Shown one piece after another: positions 7,412-16,373 of a stretch of 50,955 bases of DNA. Both the position numbers and the translations under genes were made by a program. Source of the stretch: a bacterium (GTDB taxonomy: Bacteria > Planctomycetota > UBA1135 > GCA-002686595); assembly GCA_024226735.1 (NCBI GenBank), contig JAAELL010000480.1, positions 1 to 50,955 of the forward strand, written 5' to 3'. The notes under the pieces were generated by a model that saw nothing but the letters and a program-made list of their open reading frames with translations, made no database searches and was not told the origin of the DNA. Position 1 is the stretch's first letter; each line of letters opens with the position of its first letter.

Positions 7412-9235
7412 GTGACCACTGCCGTTGCCGCCGCCTCCTTCCTGGAGGGGGGGAGCTTGCCGGATCGATTGCAGGGGGGGTTCGGCTGGCTCGACTGGGG
7501 CGTCGTTCTGGCGGTGCTCATCATCACGACCGTCATCGGCGGCAAGCTCGCCGGCAAGCAGTCGTCGATGCGCGACTTCTTCCTCGGCGGCCGCAAGCTG
7601 CCGTGGTACGCGGTCAGCGCGTCGATCGTCGCGACCGAGATCAGCGCGGTGACCTACGTCAGTCTGCCGTCGGTCGTCTTCAAGCCTGGCGGCGACGTCA
7701 CGTACCTGCAGCTCGGGCTGATCGGCGCGGTGCTCGCGCGGCTGTTCGTCGGCTACGTGCTCGTGCCCGCCTACTACGAGCGCGAGATCTACAGCCCGTA
7801 CGACTACATGGCGAACAAGCTCGGTTCGCACATGCGTCAGGTGACGACCGTGCTGTTCACGATCGGCGGAATCCTGGGGCAGTCCGCGCGCGTGTACGTG
7901 ACGGCGGTCGTGCTCGAGGTGATCCTGCACGCGCCGCTCGGCGCGCTCGAGTCGGCGACGGGAGTGCCGCCGATCGCCGCCGCGGTCGCGTTGATCGGCA
8001 TCGTCGCGGTCGTGTGGACGGTGCTCGGCGGCATCGCGACGGTGGTGTGGACGGACGCGATCCTGTTCCTGCTCTTCCTCGTCGGGATCGGCGTCGCGCT
8101 GGTCATCGCCAGCAACGGGGTGGATGGGGGAGTCGCGGCCGCACTGTCGGACGGCTGGGACGCCGGCAAGTTCCATCTGATCGATGCGAGTGCCGATCCG
8201 ACCAAGGCCTACACGCTTTGGGTCGCGCTGTTCGCGGCGAGCTGGTGGATGGTCGGGCCGTACGGCACCGACCAGCTCATGACCCAGCGGCTGTTCTGCT
8301 GCAAGGACGCCAGGGACGCGCGGCGCGCGATCGTCGTCTCGAGCTTCGCCGTCGGCATCGCTTTCCTCGCGGCGGTCGTCGGGGTCGCGCTCTGGGCGTA
8401 CTACGCGCAGCAACCGATGACGGGCTCCGCGCTCGAGCTCTACGAGGCCAAGAACGACCGCGTCTTTCCCATCTTCATCACGGAAGTGATCCCGACCGGG
8501 CTGAAAGGGCTCGTCGTCGCGGGCGTCTTCGCAGCGGCGATCTCGAGCCTCGACTCGATCATGGCCGCGCTCTCGCAGACGACCATGTCGGCCTTCATCT
8601 TGCCGCGCCGCAAGCGCGAGCTCGAGGCGCGTGGCGAGCCCGTCGACACGCCGGAGGAAGCTCGCCGCAACGTGCGCACCTCGCGCAAGCTCGTCCTCGT
8701 GTGGGCGGTGCTGCTCTGCGGGGCGGCGATCGGGATGGACGCGGTCGCCGAGCACTACACGTCGATCCTCGACCTCGCGCTCGCGATGGCTACGTTCACC
8801 GGCGGCGCGCTGCTCGCCGGGTTCTTCCTCGCCTTCCTGCCGCTCTCGACCGACGGCAGCGGCTTCCCCTGGGCGGCGTCCTTGTCGGTTATGACCGTCT
8901 TCGCGCTCGCCTGGCACCCGGTGTGGGCGCAGGGCGTGTGCGTCGCGTACGCCGTCGTGCTGAGCGCCGCGTGGGCCGTCTTCCGTGTCTGGCCGGCGCT
9001 GCGCGAGGGCCGTTCCGGGCCGTGGTGGCAGCCGCTCTTGCTCGCGGCGCTGCTCGTCGTCATCCTCGGGCTATCGGCCTTCGGACACTTCGGGGCCGTC
9101 GAGGAGGACGGAATGGTCGTGAGCTACAGGAGCCTCGCCTACCCCTGGTACGTGCCGATCGGCAGCCTGGTGGCCTTCGGAGCGTCGCTCTTGCTGGACG
9201 AGCGGCCGTTTGCCGGACGTAGTGGGGTGGATTGA
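7412..9235 (+). CDS. Sodium:solute symporter (SSS family)
   Basis: A 607-aa polytopic membrane protein with roughly 13 hydrophobic segments. The family start is clear: a first helix, then GGKLAGKQSSMRDFFLGGRKLPWYAV, and ATEISAVTYVSLPSVVF in helix 2, as in SGLT/NanT-like sodium-coupled carriers. QLMTQRLFCCKD and AAISSLDSIMAALSQT are also typical of the family, the latter near the sodium site. The substrate is not shown, but tight coupling to nagB (2-base gap, GTG start at 7412) suggests an amino sugar or sialic-acid-like compound. It is followed 3 bases later by a RAYT-like gene. Confidence 0.9.
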   Translation: MTTAVAAASFLEGGSLPDRLQGGFGWLDWGVVLAVLIITTVIGGKLAGKQSSMRDFFLGGRKLPWYAVSASIVATEISAVTYVSLPSVVFKPGGDVTYLQLGLIGAVLARLFVGYVLVPAYYEREIYSPYDYMANKLGSHMRQVTTVLFTIGGILGQSARVYVTAVVLEVILHAPLGALESATGVPPIAAAVALIGIVAVVWTVLGGIATVVWTDAILFLLFLVGIGVALVIASNGVDGGVAAALSDGWDAGKFHLIDASADPTKAYTLWVALFAASWWMVGPYGTDQLMTQRLFCCKDARDARRAIVVSSFAVGIAFLAAVVGVALWAYYAQQPMTGSALELYEAKNDRVFPIFITEVIPTGLKGLVVAGVFAAAISSLDSIMAALSQTTMSAFILPRRKRELEARGEPVDTPEEARRNVRTSRKLVLVWAVLLCGAAIGMDAVAEHYTSILDLALAMATFTGGALLAGFFLAFLPLSTDGSGFPWAASLSVMTVFALAWHPVWAQGVCVAYAVVLSAAWAVFRVWPALREGRSGPWWQPLLLAALLVVILGLSAFGHFGAVEEDGMVVSYRSLAYPWYVPIGSLVAFGASLLLDERPFAGRSGVD

Positions 9236-9238
9236 GCC

Positions 9239-9829
9239 GTGGCTAGGGAAAAGGAAGAGGAGAAGGTCGAGAAGCGGCCCGTCGGCCGGCCCCCGTTGCC
9301 GGACTCGGGGGTGTCGCACCTCAAGCGCGAGGACACGGCCGCGAAGTATCCGGTGCACGTCGCGATGAAGATCGACGAGACGCTGCCGAGCTTGCGGACG
9401 AAGCGCGCGTTCGAGGCTCTGCTGGGCGCGTTCCGAGGAGGGTGCGACCGCAACGGCTTCCGGCTGATCCACTATTCGGTGCGGAGCGACGAGCTGCAGC
9501 TCATCGTCGAGGCGAAGAACCGCTCGGCGCTGTCGCGCGGGCTCCAGGGGCTGTCGATTCGGATCGCGCGGGCACTGAGCTCGGTGTGGGGACGCAAGGG
9601 CAGCGTCTTCGCCGACCGCTACGACGATCGCGTCCTGCGCACGCCCGAGGAGGTGCACGAAGCCCTCGGCGACGTGTTCGAAGGCATCGATCGTTACTCG
9701 TCGGCCAGGTACTTCGACGGCTGGCGGGGTGTGCGGCCCGAGGAGCGTGGCGACGAGGTCGTGGAGCCCAGGACGGCGCTCTTGCGTACCGGGTGGCGCA
9801 AGTGCGGCCTCCTCTCGGTGGACGGCTGA
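9239..9829 (+). CDS. RAYT/IS200-like Y1 transposase-family protein with lost HUH motif
   Basis: The 196-aa product resembles REP-associated tyrosine transposases: RNGFRLIHYSV, RSALSRGLQGLSIRIARAL, then a GKGSVFADRYDDRVLRTPEEV-like block (here GRKGSVFADRY then DDRVLRTPEEV). In active relatives the second strand reads HLHLIVEA; here it is DELQLIVEA, so both metal-binding histidines are replaced by Glu and Gln. The N-terminus KRPVGRPPLPDSG resembles an AT-hook. It starts at GTG 9239, 3 bases after the symporter stop, an unusual operon place for a mobile gene. It is probably catalytically dead and may act as a DNA-binding protein; that role is inferred. Confidence 0.7.
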   Translation: MAREKEEEKVEKRPVGRPPLPDSGVSHLKREDTAAKYPVHVAMKIDETLPSLRTKRAFEALLGAFRGGCDRNGFRLIHYSVRSDELQLIVEAKNRSALSRGLQGLSIRIARALSSVWGRKGSVFADRYDDRVLRTPEEVHEALGDVFEGIDRYSSARYFDGWRGVRPEERGDEVVEPRTALLRTGWRKCGLLSVDG

Positions 9830-9924
9830 TCGAGCATGAGCTGGGAGGTTCGCGAAGCGCGGTTTCCGGGCGACCAGCTCGTCGATCCACCGCGCATCGG
9901 AATGTGTTGAGAGTGCGCTACACC

Positions 9925-11694
9925 TTAGCGCGCAGGCCCGAGTCGATCGGCGAGCGCCTTCGTCGCCGGCTCGTGGCGCGCCGTTCGGAGGAGTCGTTCG
10001 GCCTCGTTGGAGGCGACTGCGAGGTGTGGGTAGTCGATCACGATCGAGGCCAGAATCAGTGCCACGGCACCCGGGTTGCCGCTTTGGTCCGGCATGCCGA
10101 GCGACCTGCGCAAGTACCCGGCCAGCGCCCTGAGGTCGGGCTCGATGCGCGGCTGGGCGCGCAGGTATGCCACCGCGTATGCGTGGACGACCCTCAGGTT
10201 TGCCGTCTGGGCTGTGAGATCGACGCACTCGGAAAGCGCACGCAGCGCCGCGGCTGGGCTGCCACGATCCATGTCCATCCAGGCCACTTGCAGCATGGCG
10301 TCGACGGACGCGGGGTCCCTCGACAGCGCGCGCCGGAGGAAGTCTGCGCGTGACTTGGGTGCGGAGGCGGCACAGTTGCTCCAGTCCTGCGCCTCCAGTT
10401 GCCGCGCCTCCAGCGTGTCCCGGACCCGGTAGCCGTCCGCGCACAGTGCGACGAAAGCGAGCAGGAAGAGGCTTCGATGCGTGCGTGACCAGGCTGTGAG
10501 CTGGAAGAGAGCCGATGCAGCGATGGGCGTGAGTGCGTAAAGGCCCACGAGGCGCAGTCGGCCGTAGGGGTAGAAGACAACGCACACCGCGAAGACCGAG
10601 GCCGCCACCAGCGAGAGCGACACCGTCTCGCGCTCCTTGCGGTGCGACCAGGCTCCCACGGTTGCCAGCAAGAGGAGCGCCGCTGCGTTCACCGGGAGCA
10701 GACGCAACACCCCACACAGAGACTGAGCGACCGAGTAGAGGTGGTTGGCTCCGTGCTCGTAGCTGCCGGCGAGCGCTGCGAGCTTCGCCGCGACGAGCTT
10801 CAGCCACCCGTCGACGTCGGACGCGATCGTCGACACCGTGAGACGCAGGAAGGGCGCGTCGGCGTGGGCGTCGCCGGCGATCACCTGCGCGGCCTGCTCC
10901 TGCCCGTGCGGGGTGCGCCACGCGTCGCCAGGTGGGCGGAACCCGACGGTGCCTTCGGATGCGTTGGCTAGCCACAAGTTCACGGGGCCGTTCGACGCAA
11001 CCGCGAAGCCCGCGCCGAGCCGCGCGTTGTGCAGGCACGTCGGCAGGAGCATCAGGCCGAAGGCGAGCGGCGGCAACCACCTGCGGTGCCGAGAACAGAC
11101 GGGGGCCCGCATCCACCGGGCGAGGGCGAACACGGACGGCACCGACAGCTCCGGGCGAACGAGGGTCGCGGCGCCGAACGCGAGCCCGGCGAGGATCGGG
11201 GCTCGAGGAGAAGCGGGAGCCAGAGCGCCGTTGAGCCCGCACGAGAAGAGGAAGAGCCCGAGGCCCGTCGGCAGTGCCAGCGCCTGATGGAAGACAGCCG
11301 GCCCGAACGCGATCCACAGCGCTGCGCTGGCGGCAGCGACGCGGGCTCCGTGGATGGAGCGCGCCAGCCGCCAGAGGTTGGCGGTCGTCAGGGCGGCGAG
11401 CACGACCTGCGCGGCGACCACCTGGGCGTGCCCCAACCCGAAGACGCCGATCAGCCACGGGTACAGCTGCGCGTGCCAGTGGGGGCGGTCTCCGAAGTAG
11501 CTGCGGATGGACAACTCGCGGTAGAGTGCCGCGTCGAGCCCGGGCCGCGAGATCATCGGATCCGCCTGCCACAGCCCGGCCGTGATGATCGCCTGAACGA
11601 GCAGGGCGGCTGTGGCGACCGCAAGGTAGGCGCGCGCCGCGCTTCGCTGCGGCTGGGTGGGAAGAACGGGGCTCGGCATCGTGTCTCGTCGCAT
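9925..11694 (-). CDS. GT-C-like (PMT/ArnT-type) multi-pass membrane glycosyltransferase, putative
   Basis: The product has about 589 aa from ATG 11694; ATG 11679 (MPSPVLPTQ) is an equally good start. About ten hydrophobic segments follow the N-terminus. The loop after helix 1 (ISRPGLDAALYRELSIRSYF, then HWHAQLYPWLIGV) and AATLVRPELSVPSVFALARW fit the lipid-phosphosugar-dependent glycosyltransferase fold, where an acidic residue in loop 1 is catalytic. The last 170 residues are soluble with TPR-like helices (DAMLQVAWMDMDRG). The donor and acceptor are unknown. It lies 61 bases downstream of the alpha/beta hydrolase, separated by a hairpin. Confidence 0.65.
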   Translation of the reverse strand: MRRDTMPSPVLPTQPQRSAARAYLAVATAALLVQAIITAGLWQADPMISRPGLDAALYRELSIRSYFGDRPHWHAQLYPWLIGVFGLGHAQVVAAQVVLAALTTANLWRLARSIHGARVAAASAALWIAFGPAVFHQALALPTGLGLFLFSCGLNGALAPASPRAPILAGLAFGAATLVRPELSVPSVFALARWMRAPVCSRHRRWLPPLAFGLMLLPTCLHNARLGAGFAVASNGPVNLWLANASEGTVGFRPPGDAWRTPHGQEQAAQVIAGDAHADAPFLRLTVSTIASDVDGWLKLVAAKLAALAGSYEHGANHLYSVAQSLCGVLRLLPVNAAALLLLATVGAWSHRKERETVSLSLVAASVFAVCVVFYPYGRLRLVGLYALTPIAASALFQLTAWSRTHRSLFLLAFVALCADGYRVRDTLEARQLEAQDWSNCAASAPKSRADFLRRALSRDPASVDAMLQVAWMDMDRGSPAAALRALSECVDLTAQTANLRVVHAYAVAYLRAQPRIEPDLRALAGYLRRSLGMPDQSGNPGAVALILASIVIDYPHLAVASNEAERLLRTARHEPATKALADRLGPAR

Positions 11695-11707
11695 GGGGCG
11701 GGCAGGG

Positions 11708-11737
11708 ACGCCCCACTCGAACGGTCGGGTGGGGCGT
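11708..11737 (-). terminator. Terminator-like hairpin after the alpha/beta hydrolase gene
   Basis: A perfect 9-bp stem (ACGCCCCAC with GTGGGGCGT) encloses a 12-base loop, 18 bases beyond the hydrolase stop codon. No U tract follows on the minus strand, so it may be a weak terminator or an mRNA-stabilising hairpin. Confidence 0.45.
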
Positions 11738-11755
11738 CGACTCGGCGTGGTCGTC

Positions 11756-13279
11756 CTAGTAGCCGAACTTGATGTCGTCGATTGCGATGAGGCCCGAGAC
11801 CGAGCCGGGCTGATCGAAGGCCAGCTCGACGCCCGTGACGGAGCTGGGGTCGATGCCGACGAAGTCGGAAACAGGGATCGACACCGTCTCCAGCGTCGAT
11901 CGGCGGAACCGCGCGGACAGGAGCCAGGGTTCAGGCGTGCCGTTCCAGCGCGTCGTCGAGACGACGGACGCGGATCCACTCGTGCTGTGCAGGCGCACGC
12001 TGAAGGAGACCGGCGAGTCGTCGTTGCCGGTGCGCTTGAGCTTCGCGATGCGGAAGCTCAGGCGGTCGCCGGCAGACAGCGGGCTCGCGAAAGTCGCGCG
12101 CCAGCTCGCGATGGAGTTGTTCCACTTCAGAACGCCCATGCTCGTCTCGTGGTCGGCCACCTGCCACGCGTCGCGGACCGCGGGATCCTGGGAAAGGGTC
12201 GCCGCAGGCCCCTCTCGGGCCAGGAGGGTGCCTCCGAGCGTGACCATGTGTCCCGCGCTCGTCATGTTCGCGCTCGAGTTCGTCTCGAAGTCGTCGACGA
12301 CCGTTCCCTGTGGCGTGTGGTACGTCACGCGCGGGACGAGCTGGTCGGGGGAGGCCCACACGTCGGACTCGACGAGCGCGCTACCCGAGCCTCCGTTGGC
12401 GAGGAAGTGCGCTGCCGCGGTGGCAGCGGCCTGGCGCATTTTCACGCCGTCAGCCGTGGGCTTCCCGGGAGGCGAGAAGCTGTCGGTGAATCCGTAGTGG
12501 TTGGCTCCTTCGAGGTAGACGAAAGTGCTGCGCCCGTTCTGGCGGTCGTACACTCCGAGCGGGTCCGCACCCACGTCGCCATCGTGTGCCCCTGAAATGC
12601 AGAGGATCGGGTTGCCGACCGATCCTTGGATGTTGTCGTCGGGCGGTGAGATCGAGATGACCTTGCCGAAGCCGACGTAATACTGGGGGTAAAGACCCTG
12701 CTGTGCTCCGATGACCGCGTTGATCGCTCCCAGGCCGCCGCGCGAGTGTCCGGCCATGTGCAGGTTCGTGCTGCTGGTCATCACACCGCCGGGCCTCTGC
12801 TGGGCCGGGGTCAGAGCCCAAGCCCAGGCCGCGTACGCCATGGTTTCGCCGCGCGCGACGACCCCCGGGAAGTGGCGCCCGCAAGTCAATGAGTTGATCC
12901 GCGAGAAATCGAGCGAGACCATCACGTAGCCCCAGCTCGCGAGGCGCTCGCCGAGGTAGTCGAACTCGTCGAAGGCTCGCCCCGGAGGCGCGTACCCGGG
13001 ACAGCCGTGTGCGAAGAAGACGGTCTGGAAGAAGCCGCTAGCAGCCGGGGTGTTCGGGCCCGCCGAGACCGCGGGGTAGTACACCCGGCCGACGAGAGGT
13101 GCGACGAGTCCGGCGAGATGGGGATCGTGTTGGATCGTGTGGGCCCCGCCGACCCATAGCCCGGTGCCCACTGCATGCGGGCCGGGCACGGCCTCCGGGA
13201 CTTGCTGGGCGGAAGCGGCTCCAAGGATCAGGAGCGCGAGGGGCGAAAGCGCACAGAGTTGTTTGGCGATGTTTCTCAT
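11756..13279 (-). CDS. Secreted alpha/beta hydrolase with C-terminal beta-sandwich-like domain
   Basis: The 507-aa precursor starts with a signal peptide (MRNIAKQLCALSPLALLIL, cleavage after ASA). The first ~310 residues form an alpha/beta hydrolase like dienelactone or polyester hydrolases: FFAHGCPGY for the oxyanion region, nucleophile Ser169 in HMAGHSRGGLGAIN, acid residue near SGAHDGD and His in EGANHYGF. Cysteines at LTCGRHF suggest a disulfide. A linker and a ~170-residue domain follow (VVDDFETNSS onward, ending SGLIAIDDIKFGY), which looks like a carbohydrate-binding jelly roll. Substrate unknown; an extracellular ester or polyester is likely. Earlier in-frame starts lack a signal peptide. 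Confidence 0.8.
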   Translation of the reverse strand: MRNIAKQLCALSPLALLILGAASAQQVPEAVPGPHAVGTGLWVGGAHTIQHDPHLAGLVAPLVGRVYYPAVSAGPNTPAASGFFQTVFFAHGCPGYAPPGRAFDEFDYLGERLASWGYVMVSLDFSRINSLTCGRHFPGVVARGETMAYAAWAWALTPAQQRPGGVMTSSTNLHMAGHSRGGLGAINAVIGAQQGLYPQYYVGFGKVISISPPDDNIQGSVGNPILCISGAHDGDVGADPLGVYDRQNGRSTFVYLEGANHYGFTDSFSPPGKPTADGVKMRQAAATAAAHFLANGGSGSALVESDVWASPDQLVPRVTYHTPQGTVVDDFETNSSANMTSAGHMVTLGGTLLAREGPAATLSQDPAVRDAWQVADHETSMGVLKWNNSIASWRATFASPLSAGDRLSFRIAKLKRTGNDDSPVSFSVRLHSTSGSASVVSTTRWNGTPEPWLLSARFRRSTLETVSIPVSDFVGIDPSSVTGVELAFDQPGSVSGLIAIDDIKFGY

Positions 13280-13444
13280 CGGATTGCGATCGGGTCGAGG
13301 CTTCGCTGAAGCCGGGAAGGACAGAATCGGTCGACCTGTCCAGGGGCGCCCCGGAACGCAACACACGCGTTCTCACCCGATTCCTCGCGGGAGGATTTCG
13401 AGCTCCAGTCGCAGACAACGACGGTCCGCGTCTCGGCCGTATTC

Positions 13445-15073
13445 CTACGGTTCCCCCACGACTATCCGCTGCGACAGCGCGACGTCCTCCAACACCGACG
13501 TCCGCCCACTCGGCCACACGACCTCGACCCGCGCGGTCGCGCCCGAGCCCGGCGCGAACCCGAAGTGCGCCTCGGTCGGGCTCGTCGAGAGGTAGCTCGC
13601 GTTGGCGTGCACGAGCCGTGACTGGCGCACGTCGCCGGTCTTGGGCGTTGCGTAGACGCGCGCGCCTACGCCGCGAGCGTTGGACATCGTGCCCTCGAGG
13701 CGCACGACGAGCCACGGATTGCGGTTGCCGCCGTCATTCCGGAACAGGTCGGGCGCCTCGCGGTTGTCGACGATCAGGACGTCGCGGTCGCCGTCCCTGT
13801 CGTAGTCGACGAGGATGAGCCCCTTGCCCGGGGCGGTGTGCGTGAGTCCCACCGCCGCGGAGACCTCGTCGAACGACGTGCCGTTGTTGCGCCACAGCCG
13901 GGTCGGGTCGAGGTTGAAGGCCTCGTCCAAATCCGTCGACGGGAAGTCGACCCCGTTCGTCATCACCAGGTCCTCGCGGCCGTCGTGGTCGAAGTCGAAC
14001 GCGCACGTGCCCCAGCCCCAGCCGCCGTCGCGCACGCCCCACGCGTCCGTGCCGTCCGTGAAGCTGCGGCCGCCGGCGTTCAGGAACAGCCGGTTGCCCG
14101 AGTCGCCCCAGTTGCAGCCCTTCAGGTCGCAGGTGTGGCGCGGGTCGTAGATCGATGTGACGAAGAGGTCGAGGCGCCCATCCTGATCGGCGTCGAACAA
14201 GGTCGCGCCCATGCCATTCTCGTCGGTGCCGACGCCGGCGGCCTCGGTCCCGTCCTCGAACGTGCCGTCGCCGCGGTTCCAGAACAGACGCGACGTCTGG
14301 AAGTCGCCGACGATCACGATGTCCTGGTGCCCGTCCATGTCGAGGTCGGCGAACAGTGGCGTGAACGCGAACACGCCGCGGAAGCCACCGTGGTCGGCGT
14401 CGACCTGGGTCGCGTCGATCGCGATGCCGGCCGCAGCGGTGACGTCCGCGAAGTGGCCGGTGCCGTCGTTGGCGAGCAGGCGCGCGTTCGAGTACAGCGG
14501 CTGACCCGGCTTCCAGTCGAGCGGAGCGAGATGGCCCCACTCGGCGACGTACAGATCGAGGTCCCCGTCGGAGTCGTAGTCGCCGAAGGATGCCCCGTAC
14601 CCGCGATGCACCGAGGCCGAGAGCCGCGTCGCGCCGCGCGCGAGCCCCTCCTCGACGAACGTTCCGCCGTCGTTGACGAACAACAGGTGCCGGTGTCCGA
14701 AGAGCGTCGTGACGTACAGGTCGAGATCGCCGTCGCCGTCGATGTCGCCGAAGGCGCAGCCGTTGCTGCGCGTCACCGGCAGCATGCCGAAGCTCGCCTG
14801 CGTCACGTCCTCGAAGCCCAGGTGCCGTCCCTGGGAGCCGCTTCCGAGGTTGCGGTAGAGCACATCGGGCCCGTGCAGCCGCGCGAAGTACAGATCGTCC
14901 CAGCCGTCCCCGTCGTAGTCGCCGGCGGCGGCGCCGCCCGAGAGGAAGCTGTGTTCGTTCCAGAGCGTCGGCCCGCAGGCACACTGCTCGTGTCCGATGC
15001 CGGCGTCGGCCGTGACGGGCGTGAACGTGACCTGCGGAGCGAGGGGGACGAGGAGGGTGGCGAACCAGGACAT
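13445..15073 (-). CDS. CRTAC1-family FG-GAP / ASPIC-UnbV repeat protein, secreted
   Basis: The 542-aa product begins with a short hydrophobic export signal. It contains at least seven calcium-loop repeats of the DxDxDGxxD type, such as GDYDGDGWDDLYFAR, GDIDGDGDLDLYVTT, FDADQDGRLDLFVT and VDYDRDGDRDVLIVDN, which form a beta-propeller. The C-terminal ~100 residues match the ASPIC/UnbV domain (NPWLVVRLEGTMSNARGVGA and VEVVWPSGRTSVLEDV). Such proteins are extracellular or cell-surface and often numerous in Planctomycetes; their partners are unknown. It lies 70 bases after the lysA-like gene on the same strand, and TTATCT about 35 bases before its ATG could be its own -10. Confidence 0.88.
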   Translation of the reverse strand: MSWFATLLVPLAPQVTFTPVTADAGIGHEQCACGPTLWNEHSFLSGGAAAGDYDGDGWDDLYFARLHGPDVLYRNLGSGSQGRHLGFEDVTQASFGMLPVTRSNGCAFGDIDGDGDLDLYVTTLFGHRHLLFVNDGGTFVEEGLARGATRLSASVHRGYGASFGDYDSDGDLDLYVAEWGHLAPLDWKPGQPLYSNARLLANDGTGHFADVTAAAGIAIDATQVDADHGGFRGVFAFTPLFADLDMDGHQDIVIVGDFQTSRLFWNRGDGTFEDGTEAAGVGTDENGMGATLFDADQDGRLDLFVTSIYDPRHTCDLKGCNWGDSGNRLFLNAGGRSFTDGTDAWGVRDGGWGWGTCAFDFDHDGREDLVMTNGVDFPSTDLDEAFNLDPTRLWRNNGTSFDEVSAAVGLTHTAPGKGLILVDYDRDGDRDVLIVDNREAPDLFRNDGGNRNPWLVVRLEGTMSNARGVGARVYATPKTGDVRQSRLVHANASYLSTSPTEAHFGFAPGSGATARVEVVWPSGRTSVLEDVALSQRIVVGEP

Positions 15074-15143
15074 GGGGGATCCAGTGTTGGGCGACGGGGT
15101 GCTTCCAAGATAACGACCCCAGCCGATCCGGGTCGGCGCGTCG

Positions 15144-16373
15144 CTATCCGGGATTCGGCCGGCTCGCCGCCAGCCCCGAGAGCTCGGCCTGGATCAGCTC
15201 GTGCGCCGTCTGGCGCTCGCGCACGAGAAAGGGCTTTCCGCCCACGAGCAACACTTCCGCCGGCAGGCCGCGGCTGTTGTAGGTCGACGCCATACACGCC
15301 CCGTACGCTCCCACGTCGTGGATGCACAGGAGCTCGCCGGGCTCGAGCGCGGGCAAGGGCTGGGGCGCCGGCAGTCCCTCTTTGTCCTGGGTCAGCACGT
15401 CGGACGACTCGCACAGCGGGCCGGCGACGACGCGCGGGGACACGGGGCGGCCCTTGGGGTCCAGGGCCGTCACGCGGTGATGGGCGCCGTACACCATCGG
15501 CCGCGCGAGCGTGTGGAACCCGGCGTCGACGAGCAGCCAGTCGTAGTCGCCCGTCGACTTGCTCGCGCGGACTTCGGTCAGGAGCACCCCTGCTTCGGCG
15601 GTGAGGTAGCGACCCGGTTCGATCTCCAGGGTCAGAGCGCGACCCAGCGCGCTCTGCCAACGCTCCTTCGCCGCCCGCCAGAGGGCCGTCAGGCCGGCGA
15701 CGTCGAAGCGCGCTTCGCCGGCGCGGTAGGGGACGGGCAGGCCGCCGCCGATCGACACGACCTCGATCCCTGCCCCGGCCCCAGCCAGCAGCGTGTCGAA
15801 GCACGCGGGCAGACGTTCGTAGGAGCCCGAGGCGACGCCGGATCCGAGGTGGGCGTGCAGTCCGCGAACCCGCACGCCCGCGGCGCGTGCACGCTCGAGC
15901 GCGGCCGGAACGCCGGTGTGCCAGATGCCGTGCTTGGACGTCGCGCCGCCGCACTGCACCTTGCGGTCGTGCCCGTCGCCGAACCCCGGATTGACGCGCA
16001 GCGTCGCCGAGGCGTTCGGCAGGGCCTCCACGAGTTGTTCGATCATGTCGGCCGAACCGAGGTTCGCGTGCAGACGGTGCTCGGCGATGAGCTCGAGCGC
16101 CTCTGCCTCGAACACGTCGGCGGTGTACACGATGCGCTCGGGGGCGAAGCCGGCCGTCAGGGCGCGCACGATCTCGCCCGCGGACACGGCGTCGACGTGC
16201 GCTCCGGCGCGCTCGAGGTGGGCGAGTAGCGAGAGGTTCGAGTTGGCCTTCTGCGCGTAGCGCACGACGTCGAAGCCGCGCAGCTCGTCGAGCCGCTGGA
16301 GCACGACGTCGAGGTCGTACACGTAAAGCGGCGTGCCGTGCTCGGCGGCGAGCTCGCTCAACAGCTCGTTCAT
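15144..16373 (-). CDS. lysA: Diaminopimelate decarboxylase-like PLP enzyme (fold type III)
   Basis: The 409-aa product shows the family motifs in order: YAQKANSN with the PLP lysine (Lys42), HAHLGSG, SIGGGLPVPY for phosphate binding, EIEPGRYLTAEAGVLL, AGPLCESSDVL with the active-site Cys, and DVGAYGACMASTYNSRG. It should decarboxylate meso-diaminopimelate to lysine or a related diamino acid. Its ATG overlaps the TGA of the oxoamine-synthase gene (ATGA), so translation is coupled. Because it sits in an operon with two other amino-acid-type enzymes, it could be a specialised paralogue; I cannot see whether the genome has another lysA. Confidence 0.85.
   Translation of the reverse strand: MNELLSELAAEHGTPLYVYDLDVVLQRLDELRGFDVVRYAQKANSNLSLLAHLERAGAHVDAVSAGEIVRALTAGFAPERIVYTADVFEAEALELIAEHRLHANLGSADMIEQLVEALPNASATLRVNPGFGDGHDRKVQCGGATSKHGIWHTGVPAALERARAAGVRVRGLHAHLGSGVASGSYERLPACFDTLLAGAGAGIEVVSIGGGLPVPYRAGEARFDVAGLTALWRAAKERWQSALGRALTLEIEPGRYLTAEAGVLLTEVRASKSTGDYDWLLVDAGFHTLARPMVYGAHHRVTALDPKGRPVSPRVVAGPLCESSDVLTQDKEGLPAPQPLPALEPGELLCIHDVGAYGACMASTYNSRGLPAEVLLVGGKPFLVRERQTAHELIQAELSGLAASRPNPG

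Noticed and set aside
9830..9924. Short hairpin (TGCGCT...AGCGC) near the RAYT-like gene as a REP element
   Set aside because: The stem is only about 5-6 bp and has no second copy nearby; it is more likely incidental or part of the convergent gene ends.
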